From: Pseudomonas alcaligenes
Lineage (GTDB): Bacteria; Pseudomonadota; Gammaproteobacteria; Pseudomonadales; Pseudomonadaceae
Assembly (NCBI RefSeq): GCF_014490745.1
Contig: NZ_LZEU01000001.1
Coordinates: forward strand, 2,817,501 to 2,881,500
Reading direction: 5' to 3'
DNA: 64,000 bases
The notes beneath the pieces were generated by a model. The model did not search any database. It was not told the DNA's origin and saw nothing but the letters and a program-made list of their open reading frames with translations. The position numbers were made by a program, and so were the translations under genes. Shown piece after piece: positions 17,251 through 26,828 of this stretch (position 1 is its first letter; each line of letters opens with the position of its first letter).

Positions 17251-18831
17251 TTACTGCGGCAATTCGCTGGGCTCATGCTCAACCAAGGCCAGTTCAAGAT
17301 CCGCTCGGTCCACCCAGGTTTCGTCCAGCTCACCTTTAACTGCCACACCCAACTGACGGAAGTCACTGACCTGTTTGACGAGATTGGCCTTGCCGCTGAC
17401 CAGTTGATCACGCGCCTTGCGGTAGGCGTCCTGGGCCTTGTCTAGGTTGTTGCCGATGGCATCCATGCTGCCAAGGAAGGTGCGCAGTTTGTCGTACACC
17501 TTGCCGGCACGCTCGGCCAGCTCGGCGGTGTGTTTGTTTTGGTCTTCGAAACGCCAGAGCTGGCGGACGATGTTGAGGCTGGTGAGCAAGGTGGTCGGAG
17601 TGGCGACCAGCACGTTCTGCTCGATAGCTTTTTGGAACAGGGTTTCGTCCGCCTTGAGCGCCTCGACGAAGGCCGACTCGATGGGGACAAACATAAACAC
17701 CATCTCTGGAGCATTCAGACCCGGTAGATCGAAGTAATGGCGGTCAGACAGCTCCTTGATTCGATTACCTACAGCGCTGACGTGCTCGGCCAGGGCCAGA
17801 CGACGCTCGGCTTCGTCTTCGGCATTGATGTAACGGGTATAGGCGTTAAGCGAGACCTTCGCATCGATAATCAGGTGCTTGCCTTGCGGTAGGTAGACGA
17901 TCACATCCGGGCGCTGGCGACTATCCTCGCCATTGATGCTGACCTCGCGCTTGAAGTCTCGCCCGTTGACCAGACCAGAGCGCTCCAGGACGTTTTCCAG
18001 CACCAGCTCGCCCCAGTTGCCCTGAGCTTTCTTCTGCCCTTTGAGCGCGGTGGCTAGGTCGTGCGCTTCCTGGGTGATCTGCTGGTTGAGCTCTTTGAGG
18101 TGCAACAGCTCCTGGGTCAGCGCGGCCTGCTGCTGAACGTCCTTGTGGTGAATGTCTTCGACCTTGGTTCGGAAGCCCTCGATCTGTTCACGAAAGGGTT
18201 TGAGCAACGCATCCAGAGACTGCTGGCTGTGTTGCGAGAAGGCTTGGCCTTTGGCCTCGAAGATTTGCCCAGCAAGCTGCTCGAACTCCAGCTTGAGCTG
18301 ATCGCGGCTTTCCTTGAGCAGTTGTTGTTGCTCGGCAAAGTGCTGCTGCTTCTGCTCCAGGCTGCTACTGAGGGTGGCGTGCTCCTTGGACAGATTGGCG
18401 AACTTATCCTGCATCACCTCATGGCTGTTCTGCAGGCGCTCATGAGACTGCTTGAGCTCAGCATGTTGCTGTAGCAATTGGCTGTGCTGAGCACGCGCCG
18501 CGCTGGCCTGGCTTTGCGCATCGGCCAACTGGGTGAGCAGTTGTTTCTGCTCATCGCGCAGGCCAGCGAGCTCCTCTTGGGCAAAGTCCAGCTGTCGCTG
18601 TAGCTGTTCGGCATGAGCTTTTTCTGCTCGTGCGGCAGCCGTCTGCTCACGCAGCTCAGCTTCTTGCTGCTGATTCTGCAGCTGCAACTGCCCCAGCTGT
18701 AGCTGGTAATGCTGCAGAGTGGCCACGGCTTCTCGACGGCGCATGATTTGCCAGAACAATGCCAGTGCCATCACGCATACCGACAGCAGAGCGATGCCCG
18801 CTACTCCCCAAGACATTCCAATACCGTTCAC
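17251..18831 (-). CDS. rmuC: DNA recombination protein RmuC
   Basis: RmuC limits inversions at short inverted repeats and is a predicted nuclease. The protein has an N-terminal membrane anchor (VAGIALLSVCVMALALFW), a coiled coil of about 170 residues rich in Q, L and E, then the RmuC domain with the PD-(D/E)XK-like core RPDVIVYLPQG...LIIDAKVSLNAY. I place the start at the GTG at 18831 because AAGGAG lies seven bases before it; an in-frame GTG at 18858 has no such site and an ATG at 18816 is poorer. About 526 residues is normal. It is divergently transcribed from the WYL regulator. This may be an island copy in addition to a chromosomal one. Confidence 0.9.
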   Translation of the reverse strand: MNGIGMSWGVAGIALLSVCVMALALFWQIMRRREAVATLQHYQLQLGQLQLQNQQQEAELREQTAAARAEKAHAEQLQRQLDFAQEELAGLRDEQKQLLTQLADAQSQASAARAQHSQLLQQHAELKQSHERLQNSHEVMQDKFANLSKEHATLSSSLEQKQQHFAEQQQLLKESRDQLKLEFEQLAGQIFEAKGQAFSQHSQQSLDALLKPFREQIEGFRTKVEDIHHKDVQQQAALTQELLHLKELNQQITQEAHDLATALKGQKKAQGNWGELVLENVLERSGLVNGRDFKREVSINGEDSRQRPDVIVYLPQGKHLIIDAKVSLNAYTRYINAEDEAERRLALAEHVSAVGNRIKELSDRHYFDLPGLNAPEMVFMFVPIESAFVEALKADETLFQKAIEQNVLVATPTTLLTSLNIVRQLWRFEDQNKHTAELAERAGKVYDKLRTFLGSMDAIGNNLDKAQDAYRKARDQLVSGKANLVKQVSDFRQLGVAVKGELDETWVDRADLELALVEHEPSELPQ

Positions 18832-18916
18832 GATGCTTCTCCTTTTCGTGGCGGTCACTGCGCCAACTTGAATGACGCCATCAGAATATGTAGATTAATA
18901 CGACACATCCACAGTG

Positions 18917-18934
18917 TTTACCCGTACAGGTAAA
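18917..18934. promoter_or_regulatory. Palindrome TTTACC-N6-GGTAAA, likely operator of the WYL regulator
   Basis: A perfect 6+6 inverted repeat with a 6-base spacer lies 23 bases before the WYL gene start and in the intergenic space shared with rmuC. BrxR/CapW-type WYL regulators bind inverted repeats in their own promoters and repress defence genes, so autoregulation is the natural reading. Confidence 0.55.
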
Positions 18935-18957
18935 GTTTTCGAGCAGATGGAGAGGCT

Positions 18958-19833
18958 ATGAAACGCAAGCAAGCAATTGAGTCTGTGCGCTGGGATCTGG
19001 CCCTGCGCTACCGCCTGATCGAAACCATCGCCTGGTGGGAGGGCCGTTTGACCACAGGCCATCTGATGCAGAGCTTTGGCATCAGCCGGCAGCAGGCGTC
19101 GAAGGACATCAACTCCTACATCACTGACTACGCGCCGAAGAATCTGGAATACGACAAACATTTGAAGGGGTATGTGCCAAGCCGCCACTTCAAGCCACTG
19201 TTCATTGACGACAGCGCCAGCGCTTACCTGCATCTGCTCAATCAAAACTACGAGCGGGCGCCTCATATCGATGGGCTAGCCCTAGCCTATGCCCACACCG
19301 AAGTACTGGGCGTACCGGATCGATCTGTTCGCCCAGAGGTGTTGCGTCCCCTGCTCAAAGCCTGCCGAGAGGGGCTGCGACTGGAATGCGAGTATGTGTC
19401 TTTCAGCACCCCGGACGTTGAGACCAGGTTGATTGCTCCACACACACTGATCTACACAGGTATGCGTTGGCATGTACGTGCTTACTGCGAGAAGAACCGG
19501 GACTACCGGGACTTTGTGCTAAGCCGCTTCCGTGGCGAGCCCGGACTAATGGACGATTTGTCAGAACACACCCGGGACTTGGATAGCGGATGGAATACCG
19601 AGCTCGCAGTCGTGATTGTGCCCGACTCGCGCCTGAAGCCCGAGCAACGCACCATCATCGAGGCCGACTACGGCATGCAGGGCGGCCAACTGCTGATCGA
19701 AACCCGCGGTGCTCTGGTGCAGTACGTGTTGCAGCGCTACCAGATCGACCCAACCAAATTGCACGCAAAGCCAGAAGCACAGCAGATTGTGGTCGCCAAC
19801 CTCGATGAGCTGAAGCCTTGGCTGTACCACTGA
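18958..19833 (+). CDS. WYL-domain transcriptional regulator (BrxR/CapW type)
   Basis: A 291-residue protein with an N-terminal winged helix (RYRLIETIAWWEGRLTTGHL, FGISRQQASKDINSY), a central WYL domain (LIYTGMRWHVRAYCEKN followed by YRDFVLSRFRG) and a C-terminal WCX-like part. This layout matches BrxR/CapW regulators that guard defence loci and are thought to sense a ligand through the WYL domain. It is in line with the pPIWI-RE operon that begins 188 bases downstream and divergent from rmuC, so it could control either or both. A palindrome lies in its promoter. Confidence 0.85.
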   Translation: MKRKQAIESVRWDLALRYRLIETIAWWEGRLTTGHLMQSFGISRQQASKDINSYITDYAPKNLEYDKHLKGYVPSRHFKPLFIDDSASAYLHLLNQNYERAPHIDGLALAYAHTEVLGVPDRSVRPEVLRPLLKACREGLRLECEYVSFSTPDVETRLIAPHTLIYTGMRWHVRAYCEKNRDYRDFVLSRFRGEPGLMDDLSEHTRDLDSGWNTELAVVIVPDSRLKPEQRTIIEADYGMQGGQLLIETRGALVQYVLQRYQIDPTKLHAKPEAQQIVVANLDELKPWLYH

Positions 19834-19847
19834 CCAACGGAGCCTGA

Positions 19848-19994
19848 ATGGCCACTCAGACCTCACTGTACACCCTGCATGTCCAGCTGGAGCCGCTTCA
19901 TGTCGATCCATCGATTTGGAGGCGGATGCAAAGTGCTGCCTGGCATGTAACATCGTGCCTAGAGTGTCTTTATGATGACAGACACCAAGCCTGA
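19848..19994 (+). pseudogene. Remnant of a pRiA4b ORF-3-like gene
   Basis: An ATG 14 bases after the WYL stop opens 48 codons. The first 27 (MATQTSLYTLHVQLEPLHVD, then PSIWRRM) match the N-terminus of plasmid pRiA4b ORF-3-like proteins, where the consensus is YTLKVxL...P.IWRR. After that the resemblance is lost and the frame ends. The full family is about 180 residues, so this is a truncated copy, probably cut when the pPIWI-RE genes arrived. Confidence 0.55.
19964..19985. promoter_or_regulatory. Inverted repeat GTGTCT-N10-AGACAC before the pPIWI-RE operon
   Basis: A 6+6 inverted repeat with a 10-base spacer lies 36 bases before the first pPIWI-RE gene. Its spacer holds TTTATGAT, which could be a -10 element. 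A repressor site overlapping the promoter is possible; no match to the 18917 palindrome is seen. Confidence 0.35.
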
Positions 19995-20021
19995 GAGATC
20001 ACATAATTCAAGGGGCTCGCA

Positions 20022-21059
20022 ATGGACGCTACCCGCTCAGAACACCTGCTAAGGCTGCTGACCCAAGCAGCCATGCTTTGCAGTCATGATCGCAAAGCGG
20101 CTTACCCAATCATTCGCGAAGCACAGGCTTGGCTCTGGCGATTGATGCCAGATAGACCAATACCCAGTGCTCTGGAGCTGGAAGGTAAGCTCGCAATCCC
20201 ACTTGAGCAATGGCTACCTCAAAGCGTCTGCGCAGACTATAAGGGTGCACTACTGGAGGCGGATATCCCCTCACAACTCTGCAACGAGATGCTGCTCGAG
20301 CTGGATATACGTCAGCAGTCAGAAGCGATCCAAGCCAGAGTGAAGGATGTTCGAGACCGCTGCCGGATCAGAGTTAAAGGAGACGACCTTTATCGAGCAT
20401 TCCGCCGCTTTCTGATTCAGCACCCAGTCATCTCCGCTAATCAGGCAGCGGAAATCCTTATCCCACTGAACCTGCAGCTTGCTGACTTCTACGAGAAAAT
20501 ACCGGCTCATTTGTGCGAAAGCGGAAAAATCTATTGCTGCCCGGAGTGCGGGTGGCCGATGAATCCTTTGCGTCAAGAGGTTCAATGTGACTCGTTCTGG
20601 TGTCGAGAAAAACAGAGTGTCTACTATCGACATAACTCGCAACTAATTAACCGCTCCACCAGCCAGACACTGGAAGGAGAACCAGTGTCTGAACGGTACA
20701 GACTTCGCGCCCCTCTGTGGAAATTCACCCTCCTTCCAGGCTTGCTTGAGTTAAGCCTGGCTCAGCGCATTGCGGAGATCGGTCTGGAAGTCACTTTGTG
20801 GCCCGACGTCGACCGTGCAGACCTGCGAATCAACTTGCCCCACGGGACGCTCGATGTCGACGCCAAGGTCTGGGCATCACCACACTACCTGGCTAAGCAA
20901 CTGGCTGAATCAGAAAATGACGCACCGCGATGGATCGTGATTCCTGATTACCAAAAGGCACATGTGACGATGCTCGCTGATAGGACACCCGCCCACATTC
21001 AGGTCTTCACGCAAAGCGATTGCATCAAGGAGCTGAAGCAATATGCGCCCGCTTTCTGA
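20022..21059 (+). CDS. pPIWI-RE system nuclease (restriction-endonuclease fold)
   Basis: First gene of the three-gene pPIWI-RE cassette. The 345-residue protein has a zinc-binding segment in the middle (CCPECGWPM at about 171, and CDSFWC some 18 residues later) and a C-terminal nuclease core with D in ADLRINLP and the DAK element in GTLDVDAKVW near residue 285. This fits the REase-fold protein reported next to pPIWI-RE and a DinG-type helicase. The C-terminus overlaps the helicase gene by 17 bases. Its role as the cutting subunit is inferred from the fold and context. Confidence 0.82.
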   Translation: MDATRSEHLLRLLTQAAMLCSHDRKAAYPIIREAQAWLWRLMPDRPIPSALELEGKLAIPLEQWLPQSVCADYKGALLEADIPSQLCNEMLLELDIRQQSEAIQARVKDVRDRCRIRVKGDDLYRAFRRFLIQHPVISANQAAEILIPLNLQLADFYEKIPAHLCESGKIYCCPECGWPMNPLRQEVQCDSFWCREKQSVYYRHNSQLINRSTSQTLEGEPVSERYRLRAPLWKFTLLPGLLELSLAQRIAEIGLEVTLWPDVDRADLRINLPHGTLDVDAKVWASPHYLAKQLAESENDAPRWIVIPDYQKAHVTMLADRTPAHIQVFTQSDCIKELKQYAPAF

Positions 21060-24000
21060 GATCTCTACGACGCTTTTTCTCGGACTCACCCTCAAGCATC
21101 TCAAAGTTGACGCCGAGCTGGCCGACGCTGCGGCGATTATTGCGGGTCGAACGCAAAAGTGGACAACCTGGCGCGAGCTGTCTAAAGCAGATCAGCTCGT
21201 CATTGCGCAAAGCCTTCGGCTACGCCCTAAAGCCATGGCTCAACCTTCTTTGTTCCTTGAGCAGGCAAGCGATCTGCTCAATGGCGATTTCTATCCATTT
21301 GAGTTCGTCAGCGAGCCGAGCATTAAAGGCGTCTCACTAACTGACCGATACCGCCTGAGAGACGGCATGGATTTAGATCAGGTTATTCGAGAGAACTTCG
21401 AGGAACTCAAGTACTGGCGGGTAAACGCCACCTCCGTCACGCTGCCCGACAGCGGTGACATCGAGCTGACCTATACCAGCGCCGACAGGGTTCGCACGTT
21501 CACTATAGGGGAGGCCGATCGCCATTTACTCCCGCCTGCTGATCAACGCATTCGCCTGCACCCAGCCGAAGAGGTGCAAACAATCAGCTGGAGCTTCAAC
21601 ACCCTGAAAGATCTAGCCGTGCAACTCGACGACTCGGGGGTGCTGCACCGCAAGCATCTGACCTCACTGTCCAACCTCTGGCAGAAGGCCGGCGAGAAAT
21701 CAGGCAACGCGGGTGAGTTCTACCGAGTCAACGCTCCGACGGGTAGTGGCAAGTCAGTGTTAATGGTCATGATGGCCATTGATGCTGCTCGCCGCGGGCA
21801 GCGTGTTGTGATTGGCGTTCCGAGTCTTGTAGAGGTCGACAACTTCGTCAAAACCCTCCAAGCCTCCGCCGCTGTGGCGGCACCTAGCCTGAAGATTGCC
21901 CGCCTGCACTCCATCGCTCGCATACAGGAACGTGGTCTCAGTCACTTCCAGCAGCACAGCGGGGACCATCCTTATGACTACCCTTGCCTCTTAAATACCT
22001 TTGCGTCTGACCTACAAAGCATGCCGGCAGATCAAGAGCCATGCTTTCAACTGAGCTTAGTGATGCCTAGCTCAGGTAAAGAGCAAGAATCCAAACGCCT
22101 GAGTCATTGCCCGTTCTTATTCAAATGCGGGAAGACTCGAATGTTTGAGGAGGCGCTCGAAGCAGACATCACAGTGGTGAACCATCATGCTTTGCTGTCC
22201 AGTACAACTCGAATCCCTCTCGAAGACTCAGAGCAGTACCCAGGCCCACGTAGCTACATCGAGATCTTGTTACGTAGCGCGCCCATCTTTTTGATAGACG
22301 AAATTGACGGCCTGCTCAAGACAGCAATCGACAACAGCACATTTGAGCTCGAGCTAGGAAACCTTGCAGAGCACAGTGCCCTCATCAAATTCCATATGAG
22401 CCTGGCAGGGCGATCGAGAGTTCCCGGTGTCAGTCGCAGCGACCTCATCCGCATCAAGTGGCCTCTCAATTACTGCGCAAACGGTGTCGATCAGTTGATG
22501 GATCTCCAAGCACGCAAGTACTTCGAATGGCCCAAGGGCGAGACTACTTGGGCGACAGCGTACGACCGCTTCGTGATGGGCATCCTGAACATCAGCTTTG
22601 ATGAGCTTCAACGTCTTTACGATGCAGAAGACCTAAATGTCCCTGTACATCTCAAGGGCCTTCGCGCCAATCTCGTCCACTGGAGCCGCGGCACGCCATC
22701 GCGTCGCCCAGAAAGTCTCGCAGTGGAGCTTGGCCTCATCATCAATGAATTGTTTGAGCAAGGTCACTTGGTGCCGATTGCAGATGCCAAAGCTCGTGAG
22801 CGCCTCAAAGCCGCTCTCATTTTGCGGGGTGTGCTGGAGTTCATTGAACAAGCCCTTCGTGATCTGCAAAGCGCCCTGCCCTCCTTCGCCAGCGCTGAAT
22901 TGCCCTATGCCTACGAAGTTCAACAGAGGTTACGTGGCAGCGAGCCATCCTCTCTAACACCCTTCGGTCCACTGCACCGCACCGTTTTTGGTTTCAAACG
23001 CAAACAGGCCACGGAGTCAGAAGCAACACTGAACGTCGTGGCAATGCGGGGCGATCCACATAGCACGTTACTCGCACTCCCCGAGATTATGGCTCTGGGG
23101 TATGCGGGAGTAGAGCGATTCTTCCTAGGATTTTCCGCCACAGCCTACTTCCCTGGAGCCAGCGCCTATGATTTGAAAGCCAAGGACTTCATCGACGTAC
23201 CCGATGCCAACGGTCAGGTGACGTTCCAAAATATCCCCACTACCACAGCGGTCTCTGGCTCGCACTATTTCGAGCGTTCAAATCGCGTCAAAGAGCTGGC
23301 AACAGAGATATGGCCCTGGGTGACTCAGCGTCTAGAGCGCTTGGCTCAAGATCCACACACCGCACAGCGGGCCAGGCTGCTGCTGGTAGCCAATAGTGAC
23401 GCGGATGCCGAGCGGCTCGCTTTGACGCTCGCTGATCTGTCGAAAGAACCGATCGTGGGGTGGGTCAGAGGAAGGAGCAGCCAGTACAAACCTTCGCTCC
23501 TGTCAGAGGAGCACAAGCTTATTTACGATGACTTGGCGGAGTTCACACGCGGGGCGCACAAAGACAAGAGGATTCTTGTCAGTGCCCTGCAACCTATGGC
23601 CCGCGGGCACAACATCGTGAACGATGATGGGCTTTCCGCTATCGGGGCCGTCGTCATCTGCGTGCGACCTCTCCCTGCGTCGGATGCCCCAGAAAACAAC
23701 CTGGCCCATGTCTGCTACGAGACCCTGAACAGCATTGCCCCCAGTGAAAGCCCCTCTTCGCTTCTCAAGCAGGAGATGCGGCTGTCTAACAGCATTCTTC
23801 ATAGCATTCGAACCGCCTACCCCGCCTTTAGCGAACAGCCAGAAAACGTTCGCAACTACACCGTGATGAATATCTTGGTAACGCTCACCCAATTAATCGG
23901 GCGAGGCCGAAGAGGCGGAACACCCATCACATGCTATTTCGCTGATGCAGCCTTCACCAAGGCGCAATTGAGTTGGGCCAAACTGCTGCAAGACAGCATG

Positions 24001-24114
24001 GACAGGCTTAAAAGAGATGGAGACTGGGAGCAGTTTTCGCTTCACCATTCCGGCATTGCTAGCGCCGTAGAGCACTACATTGATCAATCACGGCAAAAGG
24101 AAGTCGGCCGATGA
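21043..24114 (+). CDS. pPIWI-RE system DinG-type helicase
   Basis: A 1023-residue superfamily II helicase. Walker A is NAPTGSGKSVLMVMM near residue 229; VVNHHALLSS and the DEAH-like box LIDEIDGLL lie near 380 and 415; a C-terminal motif VI-like QLIGRGRRGG lies near 952. Cysteines at CPFLFKCGK (about 355) are placed as in DinG/XPD iron-sulfur helicases, so a cluster is possible. Gene order and overlaps with the nuclease gene (17 bases) and PIWI-RE gene (4 bases, ATGA) fix it as the helicase of the cassette. It probably loads or unwinds target nucleic acid for the PIWI-RE protein. Confidence 0.85.
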   Translation: MRPLSEISTTLFLGLTLKHLKVDAELADAAAIIAGRTQKWTTWRELSKADQLVIAQSLRLRPKAMAQPSLFLEQASDLLNGDFYPFEFVSEPSIKGVSLTDRYRLRDGMDLDQVIRENFEELKYWRVNATSVTLPDSGDIELTYTSADRVRTFTIGEADRHLLPPADQRIRLHPAEEVQTISWSFNTLKDLAVQLDDSGVLHRKHLTSLSNLWQKAGEKSGNAGEFYRVNAPTGSGKSVLMVMMAIDAARRGQRVVIGVPSLVEVDNFVKTLQASAAVAAPSLKIARLHSIARIQERGLSHFQQHSGDHPYDYPCLLNTFASDLQSMPADQEPCFQLSLVMPSSGKEQESKRLSHCPFLFKCGKTRMFEEALEADITVVNHHALLSSTTRIPLEDSEQYPGPRSYIEILLRSAPIFLIDEIDGLLKTAIDNSTFELELGNLAEHSALIKFHMSLAGRSRVPGVSRSDLIRIKWPLNYCANGVDQLMDLQARKYFEWPKGETTWATAYDRFVMGILNISFDELQRLYDAEDLNVPVHLKGLRANLVHWSRGTPSRRPESLAVELGLIINELFEQGHLVPIADAKARERLKAALILRGVLEFIEQALRDLQSALPSFASAELPYAYEVQQRLRGSEPSSLTPFGPLHRTVFGFKRKQATESEATLNVVAMRGDPHSTLLALPEIMALGYAGVERFFLGFSATAYFPGASAYDLKAKDFIDVPDANGQVTFQNIPTTTAVSGSHYFERSNRVKELATEIWPWVTQRLERLAQDPHTAQRARLLLVANSDADAERLALTLADLSKEPIVGWVRGRSSQYKPSLLSEEHKLIYDDLAEFTRGAHKDKRILVSALQPMARGHNIVNDDGLSAIGAVVICVRPLPASDAPENNLAHVCYETLNSIAPSESPSSLLKQEMRLSNSILHSIRTAYPAFSEQPENVRNYTVMNILVTLTQLIGRGRRGGTPITCYFADAAFTKAQLSWAKLLQDSMDRLKRDGDWEQFSLHHSGIASAVEHYIDQSRQKEVGR

Positions 24115-26489
24115 AAAATCTCGAATTGCGTAGCAATCTGTTCTCCTTTGATCCGACTCAGCTTGATCTTGCGTACAGGGTGCAGATCGGACCTGGCTAT
24201 ATAAACGCTTGGTCAGTTCTGCAAAACGAGGGGAACAAGCAACATCAGGGCCTCCCAACGAACGCGCTTGAGGAAATGCTGGCGGTTCTATCCGGAGGTC
24301 CGGTAAAGGTGGATTCGCCGCTCAAGCACAATGGGCTGCTCGCCATTCTGATACTCAATCCGCTGAGCGTGGAGACTATCAACGATGCTCTCGCTCTCTG
24401 GTCACTTGAGGTGCTACGACGCTGGGATGCGCCAAGCGAGGGGATCAAGGAAAATTTGAGAGTAGTCGATATCGTTCCGCTACCAGCACATGACTTAGTT
24501 GTGCCAGGCAACGTTTCTCCCCTGGCCTACAGCACAATTCCATGGCGGGTCGCACGAGCGATGTCGCAGCTGCCCATGGAAACGCGCAAGCCTGCCAAGC
24601 CCGGGTATCCCGAAAACGCTAGCCGGCCCATAAAGCTATACCAAAGCTCCAATAACGCCCTCGTGGCATGGGATCACCCTGTAGTTGCCAAGAACGACTT
24701 CAAATCCGCTAGTGCCCTCCACGTGATTGAGCCGTCGCTGGCTCTTTTACGAGGGTGCGATGAGCCCTTTATTCGGCTGCACGTAAAGCTCAGCCAAGTC
24801 ATGCCGAACTGGCGCGGCAAGAAGAAGTCAGCATGGGTGAAATCAGGTGACCTGATCGTGCACGCGTTGGTGGCAACCAAGAAAGAGCCGGATGGATGGC
24901 GGAACGACTATGCGTTCCCCACGAACCAACTCTTGGCCTACCTCGGCCACTCCCCCCTTCCGGAGCTAAGTGAGGGAGAGATCCCCGTTGATAGTGCATT
25001 CAGGCCGATCCATTCCGTTCCACCAGCAAATCCACTGATTGCGTCAGGGCCTGGCCCCGTATTTCTGGACCAAGCAAGCTTTCATCTTCGCGCCGCAGTC
25101 AAAAGTTGCCAGCCACTCACAGCCCGGAAAGCCGTGTCGACTCTGAAAAAGGCGCAGGCTAATCCGATCACCAGCAGCGTAACCGTGCGCATCGGTGTAA
25201 TCGCAAGCCAGTCGCAGACCATGCTCCGCCTCGAGCAAGCTCGCAAGACTCTGCTGACAATGCCGTTCTTCAAAGTGATCGCACCTCCAAACCTTGAACT
25301 CTCTCGGATCAATGCCGAGCAAGCCGACCGCATGTTGACTGGTGACACTGACCAGTCAGAACTCAACCATTGGCTGCTCACCTCTGTGATTCCAGCTCTC
25401 AAACTGTCTGGCCTTAACGTTGCGATCGTAGAAACCTGCTTGGAGGCGGCAGCCAAAGACGGAGAGCGAGACCCGAAGCATTTCATTCGACGCGTTATGG
25501 CAGAGAATGGAATTGCCACGCAGTTCATCATGCAGTTGCCCATGCCAGGTGACAGCAAACCCGCATCTCGAAATACAGAGGAAAAGCGAGACTTCAAGGC
25601 ACTAAATTCGGTGACCGAAGCCATCCGGCTGAACGGCTATTTCCCTGCCTTATTTGCTCGGACTCGAGCAACGCCAGCAGGCACAACTATCTACTCAGTC
25701 TGGCTAGATCAGGTTGTGGAGAAAGGTGGTAGCCGTTACTTGCCGGTGATCACCAGAGCCCTTGCCGGAAGCGCTGAAGCCGAGATTTTCTGGTTCGATC
25801 CAAAGCGAGGTAATAAAGGACGTTGGTTCAGTTTCACGGAGGGTGTCGCGGCGGTTCACGCTACCAAAGCGCTCCATACACAGGACGCGGTAAAATCGCT
25901 GATCGCGGAATCGCTACTTGCGCCAACAGTGAAGGCTGAAGGGCCTCTAATTGCCTGCGTGGACTACAAGCTGAGGCAGCTGTATCCAGGCCTGCAAGAC
26001 AGCCGGCGCACAGGACTGCCGCCATTCCCCGCCCATGCTGCAATCGTCCGCATACGCGAGCAAGACCACGTTGCACAAATGACTGGCGTAGAATCGACTC
26101 ATCCCGATGCGCCCCACTACATTGCTCAGAAGCTTGGGCTATTCCAGTCAACGAGAAGTCCAGCCGTCTTTTACTTCGTATCCCCCTCAAAGGTATACGG
26201 AAGCACAAGCTCGCAGCGATACAGCACTCGCTATGATGCTGACCCCATCGGGCTTAAAGAACCATGGCAACAGCTGGGCATAACTGAGATAACGCTGATC
26301 GAACATGGCTCTTTTGAATCATCGATCGGAGTTGCGGAACAAATCGCACAGTTCTGCCGTAATGCGCCGCTGTGGGATGGACATATAAGACTACCAAGCC
26401 CGATGCACTTGGGAGCCCAGATTGCAGGGGATCATCCAATCCTAGAGATGCGCCGCAAGAGCGATGCCAATCGCATGGCAGAAAGCTGA
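24111..26489 (+). CDS. pPIWI-RE protein (PIWI/RNase H fold with RE motif)
   Basis: A 792-residue protein with the layout of pPIWI-RE (DUF3962-type) proteins: an N-terminal domain starting LELRSNLFSFDP, a MID-like middle and a C-terminal RNase H-fold PIWI part, including IACVDYKLRQLYPGL near 625 and SSQRYSTRYDADPIGL near 705. The family is a distinct branch of prokaryotic Argonaute-like proteins, named for conserved Arg and Glu residues, and is predicted to use nucleic-acid guides against invading DNA. I cannot place every catalytic residue by eye. It is the last gene of the operon. Confidence 0.84.
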   Translation: MKNLELRSNLFSFDPTQLDLAYRVQIGPGYINAWSVLQNEGNKQHQGLPTNALEEMLAVLSGGPVKVDSPLKHNGLLAILILNPLSVETINDALALWSLEVLRRWDAPSEGIKENLRVVDIVPLPAHDLVVPGNVSPLAYSTIPWRVARAMSQLPMETRKPAKPGYPENASRPIKLYQSSNNALVAWDHPVVAKNDFKSASALHVIEPSLALLRGCDEPFIRLHVKLSQVMPNWRGKKKSAWVKSGDLIVHALVATKKEPDGWRNDYAFPTNQLLAYLGHSPLPELSEGEIPVDSAFRPIHSVPPANPLIASGPGPVFLDQASFHLRAAVKSCQPLTARKAVSTLKKAQANPITSSVTVRIGVIASQSQTMLRLEQARKTLLTMPFFKVIAPPNLELSRINAEQADRMLTGDTDQSELNHWLLTSVIPALKLSGLNVAIVETCLEAAAKDGERDPKHFIRRVMAENGIATQFIMQLPMPGDSKPASRNTEEKRDFKALNSVTEAIRLNGYFPALFARTRATPAGTTIYSVWLDQVVEKGGSRYLPVITRALAGSAEAEIFWFDPKRGNKGRWFSFTEGVAAVHATKALHTQDAVKSLIAESLLAPTVKAEGPLIACVDYKLRQLYPGLQDSRRTGLPPFPAHAAIVRIREQDHVAQMTGVESTHPDAPHYIAQKLGLFQSTRSPAVFYFVSPSKVYGSTSSQRYSTRYDADPIGLKEPWQQLGITEITLIEHGSFESSIGVAEQIAQFCRNAPLWDGHIRLPSPMHLGAQIAGDHPILEMRRKSDANRMAES

Positions 26490-26553
26490 ATATCTCTTCG
26501 GCTTGTACCTGACCTGCTTATTGCGGAGCACAATTCAAGCCCTAGACATAATA

Positions 26554-26574
26554 CGCCGCGACGGTGTCGCGGCG
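26554..26574 (+). terminator. GC-rich hairpin after the pPIWI-RE operon
   Basis: CGCCGCGAC and GTCGCGGCG are perfectly paired around a 3-base loop, 65 bases after the last pPIWI-RE stop. There is no T run, so it is a weak intrinsic terminator or an RNA 3' end stabiliser. The rest of 26490-26828 shows no convincing gene. Confidence 0.4.
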
Positions 26575-26828
26575 CGTCGTCAAACCATCATGACCTCATT
26601 GATACTTAGCAGTCTGGTGGAGATGCTGGAATGCAAAGTCCCCCTGTACTTCATCTCACGGACCGGCATGAAGGTACCAAATGAGACTGTTGATTCTTTC
26701 CGCAGTGACAGGCACCACTACTGACTGCAGCGACCAGATATAACGAAATTTCAGACCTGAATCATTTAAGGGAAGACGGGTAGGTATCACCCGCTTCAGC
26801 CCCTTCCCTAGATTCAGGAGTATGAACG

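Noticed and set aside
26464..26724. An 86-codon frame after the PIWI-RE gene
   Set aside because: It overlaps the PIWI-RE end, runs through a GC hairpin and shows no family or ribosome-binding site.
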